47,718 nt of DNA from Bacteroidota bacterium (GTDB lineage: Bacteria; Bacteroidota; Bacteroidia; Bacteroidales; Rikenellaceae), in assembly GCA_023443765.1 (NCBI GenBank), contig JAEZTA010000015.1, positions 1-47,718 of the forward strand, given 5' to 3'. Below, piece by piece: positions 15,850-23,613 of this stretch; the stretch's first letter is position 1; each line of letters starts with the position of its first letter. The position numbers were made by a program, and so were the translations under genes. The notes beneath the pieces are model-generated. The model did no database searches and was not told where the DNA came from. It saw only the letters and a program-made list of their open reading frames with translations.

Positions 15850-17979
15850 ATGACCCGATCCTTTTCGTCTGTAAGGAGAACATGCGTTCTCTGTGTATGC
15901 GGGCTGCTTTTTTTCTCCGGTCGGCTGCTTGCTGGCAATCCCCTGCTGATCCCGTCCGACGCCCCTTACGGAGCGCCCCGTTTCGACCGCATCCATGCTG
16001 CCGACATCATGCCTGCCATCGGGGAGGGCATTCATGCCTATAATGCCGAGATCGCGAGGATCAGGACGCTGTCGCCTGCGGAGGCGACGTTTGAGAACGT
16101 CATCGTGCCCCTCGACCGTGCTGACAGTTTGCTCGCTGTTCCCCGCTCGGTGCTGGGTTACCTGAAATCGAATTTTGGTACGGATTCAGTTATTCGCATC
16201 TCCCTGGAATCGGCACGCCTGACGGGGGAGGCATATGATGCCGTGACGCTCGACACCGCGATCTTTAAACTGGTGAAGGCTGTCTACGACCGACGCGCGG
16301 AGGCCGGGCTGGATTCGCTCCAGTTGCGGACCCTCGGCAAGATTTACCGGGGTTACATCCGCAACGGCGCCCTCTGCACCCCTGAACAGAAAGAGCGGCT
16401 CAAGGAGCTGAACCGTGAGATTTCGCTCAAGCGAATTCACCATGGGCAGAATATTACCGAGGCGACGCAGAATTATGTACTTTACGTGCAGGACAGCAAC
16501 CTGCTCGACGGGCTTTCGCGGACGACCAAACAGCGGTTTGCCCGCAATGCCGCCCGGCAGGGCCATCCGGGGATGTGGGCCATCGGTTTTCAGAACGGCG
16601 ACTACGGGTCGGTCGTTTCCTCCGCCACGAACCGGGATTTACGCCGGATGCTCTACGAAGCCTACACGTCGCGCTGTCTGGACGGGAAGTACGACAACCG
16701 CCAGTTGTCGGTGGACATCATAAACCTGCGTCTGGAACGGGTCCGGCTGCTGGGCTATGCGAACTATGCCGGTTATACACTGGAGACGAATATGGCCAAA
16801 TCCCCCGAAAAGGTCTACGAACTGCTCCTGCCGCTCAAGGATGCCGCCGTGGCGAAGGGGTGCGCCGAGCATGCCGAACTGGAGGCCTTTGCCGCGAAGT
16901 ACGAGCGCGATGCGGGATTCCGGCTCGAACCGTGGGATGTGTCGTACTATTCGGGCAAACTGCGTAAGGAGCGGTTCGGCTCGGAGCTGAACCGCATCCG
17001 CAATTACCTGCTTTTCGACAATGTGCTCAAAGACGGTGTCTTTTATGCCGCCAACCGCCTTTACGGAATCACGCTGACACCCCGTACGGACATTCCCGTT
17101 TTCCATCCCGACGTGCTGACGTTCGAGGCCAGGGATGCCGGGGGCCGTCCGCTCGGGTTGCTCTACCTGGATTGTTTCAGCCGGAAGGGCAAGCGCGGCG
17201 GTGCGTGGTGCTCGCGTCTGCGCGGGTATTCGTGCGCCGGCGGACAGGAGGTGCTGCCGCTGGTGACGATCAGTTGTAATTTCTCGCGCGCTGCCGAAGG
17301 CAAGCCGCAACTGATGTCAACCGCCGAGGTCAAGACCCTTTTCCACGAATTCGGGCATGCCCTCGCAGGCTTCTTCTCGCGCGGCCCATACCCTCAGGTG
17401 ACGGGCAGTTTCCCGCGCGACATGGTCGAACTGCCGTCGCAGCTCAACGAGCATTGGGCCTGGGAGCCGGCGGTGATGAACCATTATGCCCGCCACTATC
17501 AGACCGGAAGGCCTATTCCGGCTGCGCTGATGGCGAAGTTCAAGGAGTCGGAGAACTTCATGAAGGGGCTTTACCTGACCGATTACTATGCGACGACGCT
17601 GCTCGACCTGGAGTGGCATACCGTGTCGCAACCGGTCAAAGGTTGCGATGTCGCCGCCTTCGAGCAGGCTTTCCTGAAACGCTACGGTTTTCCGGAGCAT
17701 ACCGCTTTCCGCTACCGGACGACCTACTATAACCATATCTTTGCCAGCAGTTACCCGGCACAGTACTACTCCTATACGTGGTCGGCGGTGCTGGACACCG
17801 ATGCGTTCGCGGCCTTCACCGAAACGGGCGACATTTTCGACCCCGGAACCGCGCACCGTTACCTTCGCTATATTCTCACCGAAGCCGGTTACGACGAGCC
17901 GATGGCGCAGTATGTGCGTTTTCGTGGGGCTGTGCCCGACGCCAAACCCCTGATGATCCGTTACGGACTGACCGAATAG
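15850..17979 (+). CDS. Exported M3-family zinc metallopeptidase (Dcp-like)
   Basis: The protein has 709 residues. A signal peptide covers about 1-29 (hydrophobic CVLCVCGLLFF, cleavage near LLAG). The body matches M3A oligopeptidases such as dipeptidyl carboxypeptidase. The zinc site is HEFGH (His499, Glu500, His503) with Glu527 in VELPSQ as third ligand. A late YYNHIFASSYPAQYYSYTW segment is typical of the substrate-binding region. It probably trims short peptides in the periplasm. The 15850 start follows from the promoter position and gives a proper signal peptide. The stop codon is immediately followed by the start of the regulator gene. Confidence 0.92.
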   Translation: MTRSFSSVRRTCVLCVCGLLFFSGRLLAGNPLLIPSDAPYGAPRFDRIHAADIMPAIGEGIHAYNAEIARIRTLSPAEATFENVIVPLDRADSLLAVPRSVLGYLKSNFGTDSVIRISLESARLTGEAYDAVTLDTAIFKLVKAVYDRRAEAGLDSLQLRTLGKIYRGYIRNGALCTPEQKERLKELNREISLKRIHHGQNITEATQNYVLYVQDSNLLDGLSRTTKQRFARNAARQGHPGMWAIGFQNGDYGSVVSSATNRDLRRMLYEAYTSRCLDGKYDNRQLSVDIINLRLERVRLLGYANYAGYTLETNMAKSPEKVYELLLPLKDAAVAKGCAEHAELEAFAAKYERDAGFRLEPWDVSYYSGKLRKERFGSELNRIRNYLLFDNVLKDGVFYAANRLYGITLTPRTDIPVFHPDVLTFEARDAGGRPLGLLYLDCFSRKGKRGGAWCSRLRGYSCAGGQEVLPLVTISCNFSRAAEGKPQLMSTAEVKTLFHEFGHALAGFFSRGPYPQVTGSFPRDMVELPSQLNEHWAWEPAVMNHYARHYQTGRPIPAALMAKFKESENFMKGLYLTDYYATTLLDLEWHTVSQPVKGCDVAAFEQAFLKRYGFPEHTAFRYRTTYYNHIFASSYPAQYYSYTWSAVLDTDAFAAFTETGDIFDPGTAHRYLRYILTEAGYDEPMAQYVRFRGAVPDAKPLMIRYGLTE

Positions 17980-19458
17980 ATGGCGGCGGGAAAGTCATAT
18001 CTCCTTTGTGTATTCGCACTGCTGCTCGCCGTCGTGGCCCGGGCCGGGGACGAACCGTCTGCGGGTGTGGCGGACAAGACGGATACCCACCGTGAAATAG
18101 ACCCCAAATATTTCCTGGGCAGCAATAAGTACTACTTTTTCGACGATTACCTCAGCATGCGCTTCGAGGTGACCAAACGGCGGAATGTCGGGTTGCTGTC
18201 GGGCATCCTGCTCCAGATCGACGCCAACAACGGCAGCCAGAAAATCCTGCTCGTCGACTGGGATGAGCAGAGCGACTTCGTGGAAATCCTGGTGGTCAAC
18301 GGCAAGCAGATCGACAAGTACAAAATTTCAGGGTTTGTATGGCCCGGCGATTCCGTCGCCCTGCCGGTCGGGATAACCCTCTATTTCCGGCGGAACATTG
18401 CCGATCTGGAGATCGCAGGCCGCCGGGTCGCAATTCCCAACCTCGACCTGTCGGTCAATACGGGGTATAAATTCTCGTTGCTTCCGGCGCTTTCGCAGCG
18501 TCCCGACCCGAATATCCCGCCGGTGTTGGATGTCACGGAACTTACGATCACCTCGACGCGGCAGCCTGAGCAGAAAACCGTTTGGTATTGGCTCGCAGCC
18601 GTCATTCTCATCGACCTGGCGGTCTATTTCGCCATGCGGCTGCGCAAACGCCGCCGTGTTGCGCGTCTGGCGACTGCTCCGGCGGCGGCTCCGGCCTCGC
18701 CGTCCGACGGGTTTGCCGTGCCGGAACTTCCCAAAATCCGGGCGATCCGGCTGTTCGGCGGATTCTATGTTTACAGCGATCAGGGCGAGGATATAACCAA
18801 ACAGTTTTCGCCCATGCTGCGCGAACTGCTCTCTCTCGTAGTGATTCACTCCGCTGGCAGCGGCATCTCCTCGACACAGCTCAAGGAGATACTCTGGCCC
18901 GACAAGGACCTCAAGAGCGCCCGGAACAACCGGGCGGTCTATATCGGTAAACTGCGTGCGATCCTCGATCGCGTGGGAGCGTATACGCTCAGCAACGATA
19001 CGGCCTACTGGAAGTTCGAAAGCAGCGATATTTTTGTGGATTACCTCGAATACAAACGCCTGGCATGGAGCCCCGTGCCCCGGCAGGACGAGATCGAACG
19101 GCTGATCGGGATCGTGCAGCACGGTAACCTGATGCCGGATGCCGACTACGGGTGGCTTGACGCCTGTAAGGCCGAGGTTGCCGATGCCGTGATCGAGCGC
19201 CTGTGCAGTTATGCCGACACGTTGCAGGTCGAGCAGGCTCCGGAACTCGCCATCGCCCTCGCTGACACGGTTTCCCGTTTCGATCACCTGAACGAACGGG
19301 CGTTGTGTCTCAAGTGCCGGGCCTATTACAGTACGGGGCGGCACGCCTCGGCAAAGACGGCTTACGACCTCTTTGCGCAGAAATACCGCGAAATCTACGA
19401 CAGCAATTTCCGCTACGATTTTACCGATGTCCTGAACCGGAAGATCGACGAAGCCTGA
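17980..19458 (+). CDS. Membrane-anchored winged-helix (SARP-like) transcription regulator
   Basis: The protein has 492 residues. A signal sequence (about 1-22) is followed by a periplasmic beta-rich domain (25-195). One membrane helix lies at about 201-219 (WLAAVILIDLAVYFAM), with a stop-transfer RLRKRRR. The cytoplasmic part has a winged-helix domain (about 246-350; IRLFGGFYVY, ISSTQLKEILWPDKD, ARNNRAVYIGKLRAIL) and a helical BTAD-like C-terminus. Similar architectures are known in Bacteroidetes as putative one-component sensors, but I know of no characterised signal. It starts in the base after the peptidase stop, so the two are one unit. Confidence 0.8.
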   Translation: MAAGKSYLLCVFALLLAVVARAGDEPSAGVADKTDTHREIDPKYFLGSNKYYFFDDYLSMRFEVTKRRNVGLLSGILLQIDANNGSQKILLVDWDEQSDFVEILVVNGKQIDKYKISGFVWPGDSVALPVGITLYFRRNIADLEIAGRRVAIPNLDLSVNTGYKFSLLPALSQRPDPNIPPVLDVTELTITSTRQPEQKTVWYWLAAVILIDLAVYFAMRLRKRRRVARLATAPAAAPASPSDGFAVPELPKIRAIRLFGGFYVYSDQGEDITKQFSPMLRELLSLVVIHSAGSGISSTQLKEILWPDKDLKSARNNRAVYIGKLRAILDRVGAYTLSNDTAYWKFESSDIFVDYLEYKRLAWSPVPRQDEIERLIGIVQHGNLMPDADYGWLDACKAEVADAVIERLCSYADTLQVEQAPELAIALADTVSRFDHLNERALCLKCRAYYSTGRHASAKTAYDLFAQKYREIYDSNFRYDFTDVLNRKIDEA

Positions 19459-19462
19459 ATGA

Positions 19463-19496
19463 AAAACCGCCGGATTCGAAAGAATCCGGCGGTTTT
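19463..19496. terminator. Bidirectional terminator between convergent genes
   Basis: A perfect 15-bp stem (AAAACCGCCGGATTC, loop GAAA, then its complement) has A-runs on one side and T-runs on the other, so it can end transcription from both the regulator gene and aspA. Confidence 0.92.
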
Positions 19497-19510
19497 CGTA
19501 TGGCAACGGG

Positions 19511-20944
19511 TTATTCCCCGATTTTCTTCCGGGGCCGGACCATGTTTTCGGGTTGCAGAACCTTGTGCAGCTCCTCCTCGCTCATCAGTTTGTGTTCGAG
19601 TACGAGGTCGTAGATTCCCTTGCCGGTCTGGAGGGCCTCCTTGGCGAGCATGCTCGACGTTTCATAACCCAGGTAGGGGTTGAGCGCCGTCACCAGCCCG
19701 ATGCTGTTGTAGACCATGCGGCGGCAAACATCCTCGTTGGCCGTGATGCCGACGATGCACTTCTCGCGCAGGGTGTTCATGGCGTTGATCAGCATTTCGA
19801 TGCTTTCGAACAGGCAGTGGACGATGATCGGTTCCATGACGTTGAGTTCCAGTTGACCCGCTTCCGAAGCGATCGTCACCGTGAGGTCGTTGCCGATCAC
19901 GCGGAACGCAACCTGGTTGACGACCTCGGGGATCACGGGGTTGACCTTGCCCGGCATGATCGACGATCCCGGCTGGCGCGGCGGAAGGTTGATCTCGTTC
20001 AGGCCGCAGCGGGGACCCGACGACAGCAGGCGCAGGTCGTTGCAGATTTTCGAGAGTTTCACGGCGAGGCGTTTCTGGGCCGAGGAGTTCATGATGAAGG
20101 CGCCCGTGTCGCTCGTGGCCTCGATCATGTTCGACGCTTCGACCAGCGGCAGACCGGTGATTTCGCGTAAGTAACGGGTGCATAGCCCGGCATAGTCGGG
20201 GTCGGCGTTGATGCCAGTTCCGATGGCCGTGGCGCCCATATTGATCTCGAAGAAGAGGTGCATGTTCTCTTCCAGCCGGGCGATCTCCTCCGAGAGGTTG
20301 GCGGCATAGGCTTCGAACTCCTGCCCAAGGGTCATCGGCACGGCGTCCTGAAGCTGTGTGCGGCCCATTTTGATGATGTTGGAGAACTCTTCGCCCTTGG
20401 CGTGGAACGCTGCGATCAGTTCGCGCAGCGAGGCGACTAACTTTTCGATGCTCCGCACGAGCGCGATTTTCACGGCCGTGGGGTAGGCGTCGTTGGTCGA
20501 CTGCGAAAGGTTGACGTGGTTGTTGGGGTGGCAGTACTTATACTCGCCCTTTTCGTGCCCGAGGAGTTCGAGCGCGCGGTTGGCGATCACCTCGTTTGCG
20601 TTCATGTTGGTCGAAGTGCCGGCCCCGCCCTGCACCATGTCGACGACGAACTGTTCCTCCAGTTTCCCGGCGCGAAGCTCCTCGCAGGCCCGGATGATCG
20701 CGTCGGCGATGACGGGATCGAGCAGCCCCAGTTCGCGGTTGGCCATTGCCGCGCCCTGCTTGACATCGGCCAGGCCGTGGATCAGCTCCGGAAAGAAGTT
20801 GAGCCGTACCCGGCTGATGTGGAAATTCTCCACCGCGCGCATGGTCTGCACGCCGAAATAATACTCTGCCGGGATCTCCATTTCGCCCAGCAAATCGTGT
20901 TCACGACGGGTTTTACCCGAAAGCCTGATGTCTGTAAAGTCCAT
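19511..20944 (-). CDS. aspA: Aspartate ammonia-lyase
   Basis: The protein has 477 residues. It belongs to the fumarase/aspartase superfamily, with the signature GSSIMPGKVNP and the TSTNMNANEV and STNDAYPTAV segments. HDLLGEMEIPAEYYFGVQTMRA at the N-terminus is typical of aspartases rather than fumarases or argininosuccinate lyases. It converts L-aspartate to fumarate and ammonia in the cytoplasm, feeding fumarate respiration. It lies 26 bases after dcuC on the same strand, so import and deamination of aspartate are coupled. The divergent dcuC promoter should drive both. Confidence 0.95.
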   Translation of the reverse strand: MDFTDIRLSGKTRREHDLLGEMEIPAEYYFGVQTMRAVENFHISRVRLNFFPELIHGLADVKQGAAMANRELGLLDPVIADAIIRACEELRAGKLEEQFVVDMVQGGAGTSTNMNANEVIANRALELLGHEKGEYKYCHPNNHVNLSQSTNDAYPTAVKIALVRSIEKLVASLRELIAAFHAKGEEFSNIIKMGRTQLQDAVPMTLGQEFEAYAANLSEEIARLEENMHLFFEINMGATAIGTGINADPDYAGLCTRYLREITGLPLVEASNMIEATSDTGAFIMNSSAQKRLAVKLSKICNDLRLLSSGPRCGLNEINLPPRQPGSSIMPGKVNPVIPEVVNQVAFRVIGNDLTVTIASEAGQLELNVMEPIIVHCLFESIEMLINAMNTLREKCIVGITANEDVCRRMVYNSIGLVTALNPYLGYETSSMLAKEALQTGKGIYDLVLEHKLMSEEELHKVLQPENMVRPRKKIGE

Positions 20945-20970
20945 GATACCGTTTTGTGATTAGGTTGAAT

Positions 20971-22368
20971 TTACATAAGAAAAATATAGTTGTAGACCAG
21001 CATGAAGAACAGCGTCGAAACGACGGGGATCATGTTGCGTTTTACCAGATCGAAGGGCGAGACGCCCGCAATGTCCGATACGGCGATGATGACGCTGGCG
21101 ATGGGCGATACCGAGCGTCCGATGCTGGCCGACATCTGCATCGGGAGCATGATGCTGATGGGGGTGACGTTGATGCGTTCGGCAATCCCCGGAACCAGCG
21201 GCCCGAACGAGAAGAACGACGCATTGCCGCTGCCCAGAAGCATCGCCACGAGGAAGATCGAGAGGGTCATGATGACGCCGATGACGATGCCCGGCAGGCC
21301 GAGGTGCATGGTCAGTTCCACCAGTGCGTCGACGAATCCCAGGCTGATGAGGCCCTTCGAGAATATCTCGGCGCAGACGATCAGCGTGATGACGTTGGCG
21401 AAGGTCTTGCCCATGCCGGCCCAGAATATTTTCAGGGCGTGGAACATCGTGCAGAGGCTGCGCGAATGGATCAGGTCGAAGAGCATCGAGACGACCAGCG
21501 ACACCATGATAGCTGTGGCGATGTCCAGTTCGACCGTGCCGCCGAGCAGCCCGGTGTAGTCCGAGAAGAGCACCAGCAACAGCAGCGGCAGGACGGGCAG
21601 CAGCGCGAAGATATGCGGCACGCCGGGGGCTATTTCCGCTGCGGAGATTTTTTCGGTGGCCTTTTCGGTGGCAGATTCCGGTGATTTCATGCGGTCTTTC
21701 CGGTCGAACCAGCGGCTCGTGAAAAAATAGACCGCCATCAGGAAGAGCGTCATCGGGACGACGATCCCCAGCTGGTAGTCGAGGAAATAGTGCAGTTTGT
21801 TGATGCCGGCCAGTTCGGCGGCCTGCATGGTGTTGGCCGAACCCGGGCCGAGGTCGAAGATCGTACAGGCCGTGATGACCGATGCCGCGGTGAGCTTGCT
21901 GACACCCATGCGGACGAGCAGTGGCAGCACGGTGGCCGCCAGCAGCAGGTCGAGGCCCGTCGCGCTCGGGATACATATAAAGAGTATCTGGCCGATGGGG
22001 ATGATCGAGCAGGCCGCCAGGTAGGGATAGCGGTGGAGCAGCGACAGGGGTTGCATCGCCACGGCGATCAGGGCGTCGCTGGCGCGGATCTTTTTCATGT
22101 AGACCACGTAACCGCCGATCGAGACGATCATCAGGCCGCCGTGCAGGAGGTTTGTCGAGAACGATTCGCTCACCGTGCGGAAGATGTCGAAGAACTCCGA
22201 ACCGGTGGTTACTCCCGCCGTCGTGTGGGGAAGTCCCGCGAGCGAGGCCGTGAGGAGCATCAGGATGCCCGAGATCAGCAGCACGCCCTGCGGGTTATAG
22301 CGTTTCCATAACCAGTAAGCCGTGAGGACGATGAATTGCAGGGCGATGAAAGTTCCGATGTAAAGCAT
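20971..22368 (-). CDS. dcuC: DcuC-family anaerobic C4-dicarboxylate transporter
   Basis: The protein has 465 residues and about 12 membrane helices. The segments FDLGPGSANTMQAAELAG and GSGNASFFSFGPLVPGIA match the DcuC family. It should exchange fumarate, aspartate or succinate across the inner membrane under anaerobic conditions. With aspA it forms a pathway: aspartate or fumarate in, succinate out. A central cytoplasmic loop (about 220-245) is charged. Its promoter carries the element shared with the divergent hydrolase/SusCD unit. Confidence 0.9.
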   Translation of the reverse strand: MLYIGTFIALQFIVLTAYWLWKRYNPQGVLLISGILMLLTASLAGLPHTTAGVTTGSEFFDIFRTVSESFSTNLLHGGLMIVSIGGYVVYMKKIRASDALIAVAMQPLSLLHRYPYLAACSIIPIGQILFICIPSATGLDLLLAATVLPLLVRMGVSKLTAASVITACTIFDLGPGSANTMQAAELAGINKLHYFLDYQLGIVVPMTLFLMAVYFFTSRWFDRKDRMKSPESATEKATEKISAAEIAPGVPHIFALLPVLPLLLLVLFSDYTGLLGGTVELDIATAIMVSLVVSMLFDLIHSRSLCTMFHALKIFWAGMGKTFANVITLIVCAEIFSKGLISLGFVDALVELTMHLGLPGIVIGVIMTLSIFLVAMLLGSGNASFFSFGPLVPGIAERINVTPISIMLPMQMSASIGRSVSPIASVIIAVSDIAGVSPFDLVKRNMIPVVSTLFFMLVYNYIFLM

Positions 22369-22398
22369 TTCCCGTTGCGGATTTTAGTTTACGTGATA

Positions 22399-22433
22399 CA
22401 AAGATAACCTTTGGGGATAAACAAAGCGATTAA
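22399..22433 (-). promoter_or_regulatory. dcuC promoter with shared 15-base element
   Basis: On the - strand TTAATCGCTTTGTTT (22433-22419) is followed by 12 bases and then TATCTTTG (22406-22399), an exact -7 box. The transcript should start near 22392, giving a leader of about 24 bases. The same arrangement occurs on the opposite strand at 22518-22552. Confidence 0.75.
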
Positions 22434-22444
22434 TGGCGCGCCAT
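22433..22444. repeat. 12-bp palindrome ATGGCGCGCCAT
   Basis: A perfect palindrome (ATGGCGCGCCAT) overlaps the last base of the 15-base element on the dcuC side. It has no counterpart on the hydrolase side and may be an additional protein-binding site. Confidence 0.35.
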
Positions 22445-22517
22445 ATATTTCCGGTAATGGGGAAAAAGCACCGAAAAAACGAAAAAAAAGCCTATTAATG
22501 GTTTATGAAGCGGTTTG

Positions 22518-22552
22518 TTAATCGCTTTGTTTGCCGGGCGGGGATATATTTG
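22518..22552 (+). promoter_or_regulatory. Hydrolase/SusCD promoter with shared 15-base element
   Basis: TTAATCGCTTTGTTT (22518-22532), 12 bases, then TATATTTG (22545-22552). The 15-base element is an exact inverted copy of the one in the dcuC promoter. The expected transcript start is near 22559 and the start codon is at 22597. Confidence 0.75.
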
Positions 22553-22596
22553 TTCTGACCAAAAGGGAAAAACCGACCTAACTAAAACCGACGGCT

Positions 22597-23592
22597 ATGA
22601 AAAAAACATTTATCTGGTTGCTGACCGTGATCGCCGCCCTGGCTGCTTCCGGCGAACAGGCCCGGGCGCAGGAAGCGTTCGACCGCGGTGCTGGCTCGCT
22701 CGTCTATACGGGTTACGTGCCGCTGCAGGACAAGCCTATCACGCTCCATTACTACATTCCCACATCGGGCGACATTACGCTCATGCCTGTGCTTTTTGCC
22801 ATGCACGGCACGAAGCGCCACGGCAACGACGCCCGCGATGCGTGGCGGGAATTTGCCGAGAAGTACGGGTTCATCGTGCTCAGTCCCGAATACAGCAAGG
22901 AGTATTACGACAACAATGCCTACAACTACGGAAATGTTTCGGAAGAGGTCGAGGAATTCATTCCCCGGCCGCGCGAGTTGTGGACTTACAACACGATCGA
23001 GAGCATTTTCGACTTCTTCCGCGCCCGTACCGGCAACCTGAGCGATAAATACGACATCTGGGGCCATTCGGCAGGCGGACAGTTCGTCCACCGTTTTCTG
23101 CTCTGCATGCCCGACGCCCGGGTCAACCGCGCCGTGGCGGCCAATGCCGGGACCTGGACCTTCCTCGAACCCGACGGCCTGAAGAACCGCGAAGGAACGG
23201 TTTTCGGCTGGCCCTATTCGATCCAGGGAACTCCGTTCGCCGAAAAGGAGAACCTTCGGAAATTCTTCGCCCGGGAATTTTATGTAAATTTGGGCGATGC
23301 TGACGTTGATACCACCAGCCGCGATTTCCCGAAATACCCCGCCGCCATGGCGCAGGGCCCCACGCGTTACGCCCGGGGCAACAACTTCTTCAAAAGCGCG
23401 CGCGACCAGGCCCGCTCGCTCGGATGCCGGATGAACTGGCGCCGTTCGGTCGTCGCCGGGGCCAGCCACTCGTCGAAGATGATGATCTACGGGCGCAGTA
23501 CGACCCGCAACGGCAAACGGGCTTACGATACGGGCGACATCTCGAATACGGCGGCATTCTGGCTCATTTACGGCGACCGCTTACTTAAATAG
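22597..23592 (+). CDS. Secreted alpha/beta hydrolase
   Basis: The protein has 331 residues. A signal peptide covers about 1-24 (cleavage near ARAQ). The nucleophile elbow is GHSAGG with Ser158; MPVLFAMHGTKRHG holds the oxyanion region and GASHSSKM probably the catalytic His. The nearest types are polyhydroxybutyrate-depolymerase-like and feruloyl-esterase-like hydrolases, so an esterase or acyl-hydrolase role in the periplasm or outside the cell is likely; the substrate is unknown. It is first in a unit with SusC, SusD and a FISUMP lipoprotein, so its substrate is probably what that system handles. Confidence 0.82.
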   Translation: MKKTFIWLLTVIAALAASGEQARAQEAFDRGAGSLVYTGYVPLQDKPITLHYYIPTSGDITLMPVLFAMHGTKRHGNDARDAWREFAEKYGFIVLSPEYSKEYYDNNAYNYGNVSEEVEEFIPRPRELWTYNTIESIFDFFRARTGNLSDKYDIWGHSAGGQFVHRFLLCMPDARVNRAVAANAGTWTFLEPDGLKNREGTVFGWPYSIQGTPFAEKENLRKFFAREFYVNLGDADVDTTSRDFPKYPAAMAQGPTRYARGNNFFKSARDQARSLGCRMNWRRSVVAGASHSSKMMIYGRSTTRNGKRAYDTGDISNTAAFWLIYGDRLLK

Positions 23593-23613
23593 GAACCTTC
23601 TAAAATAGCGATT

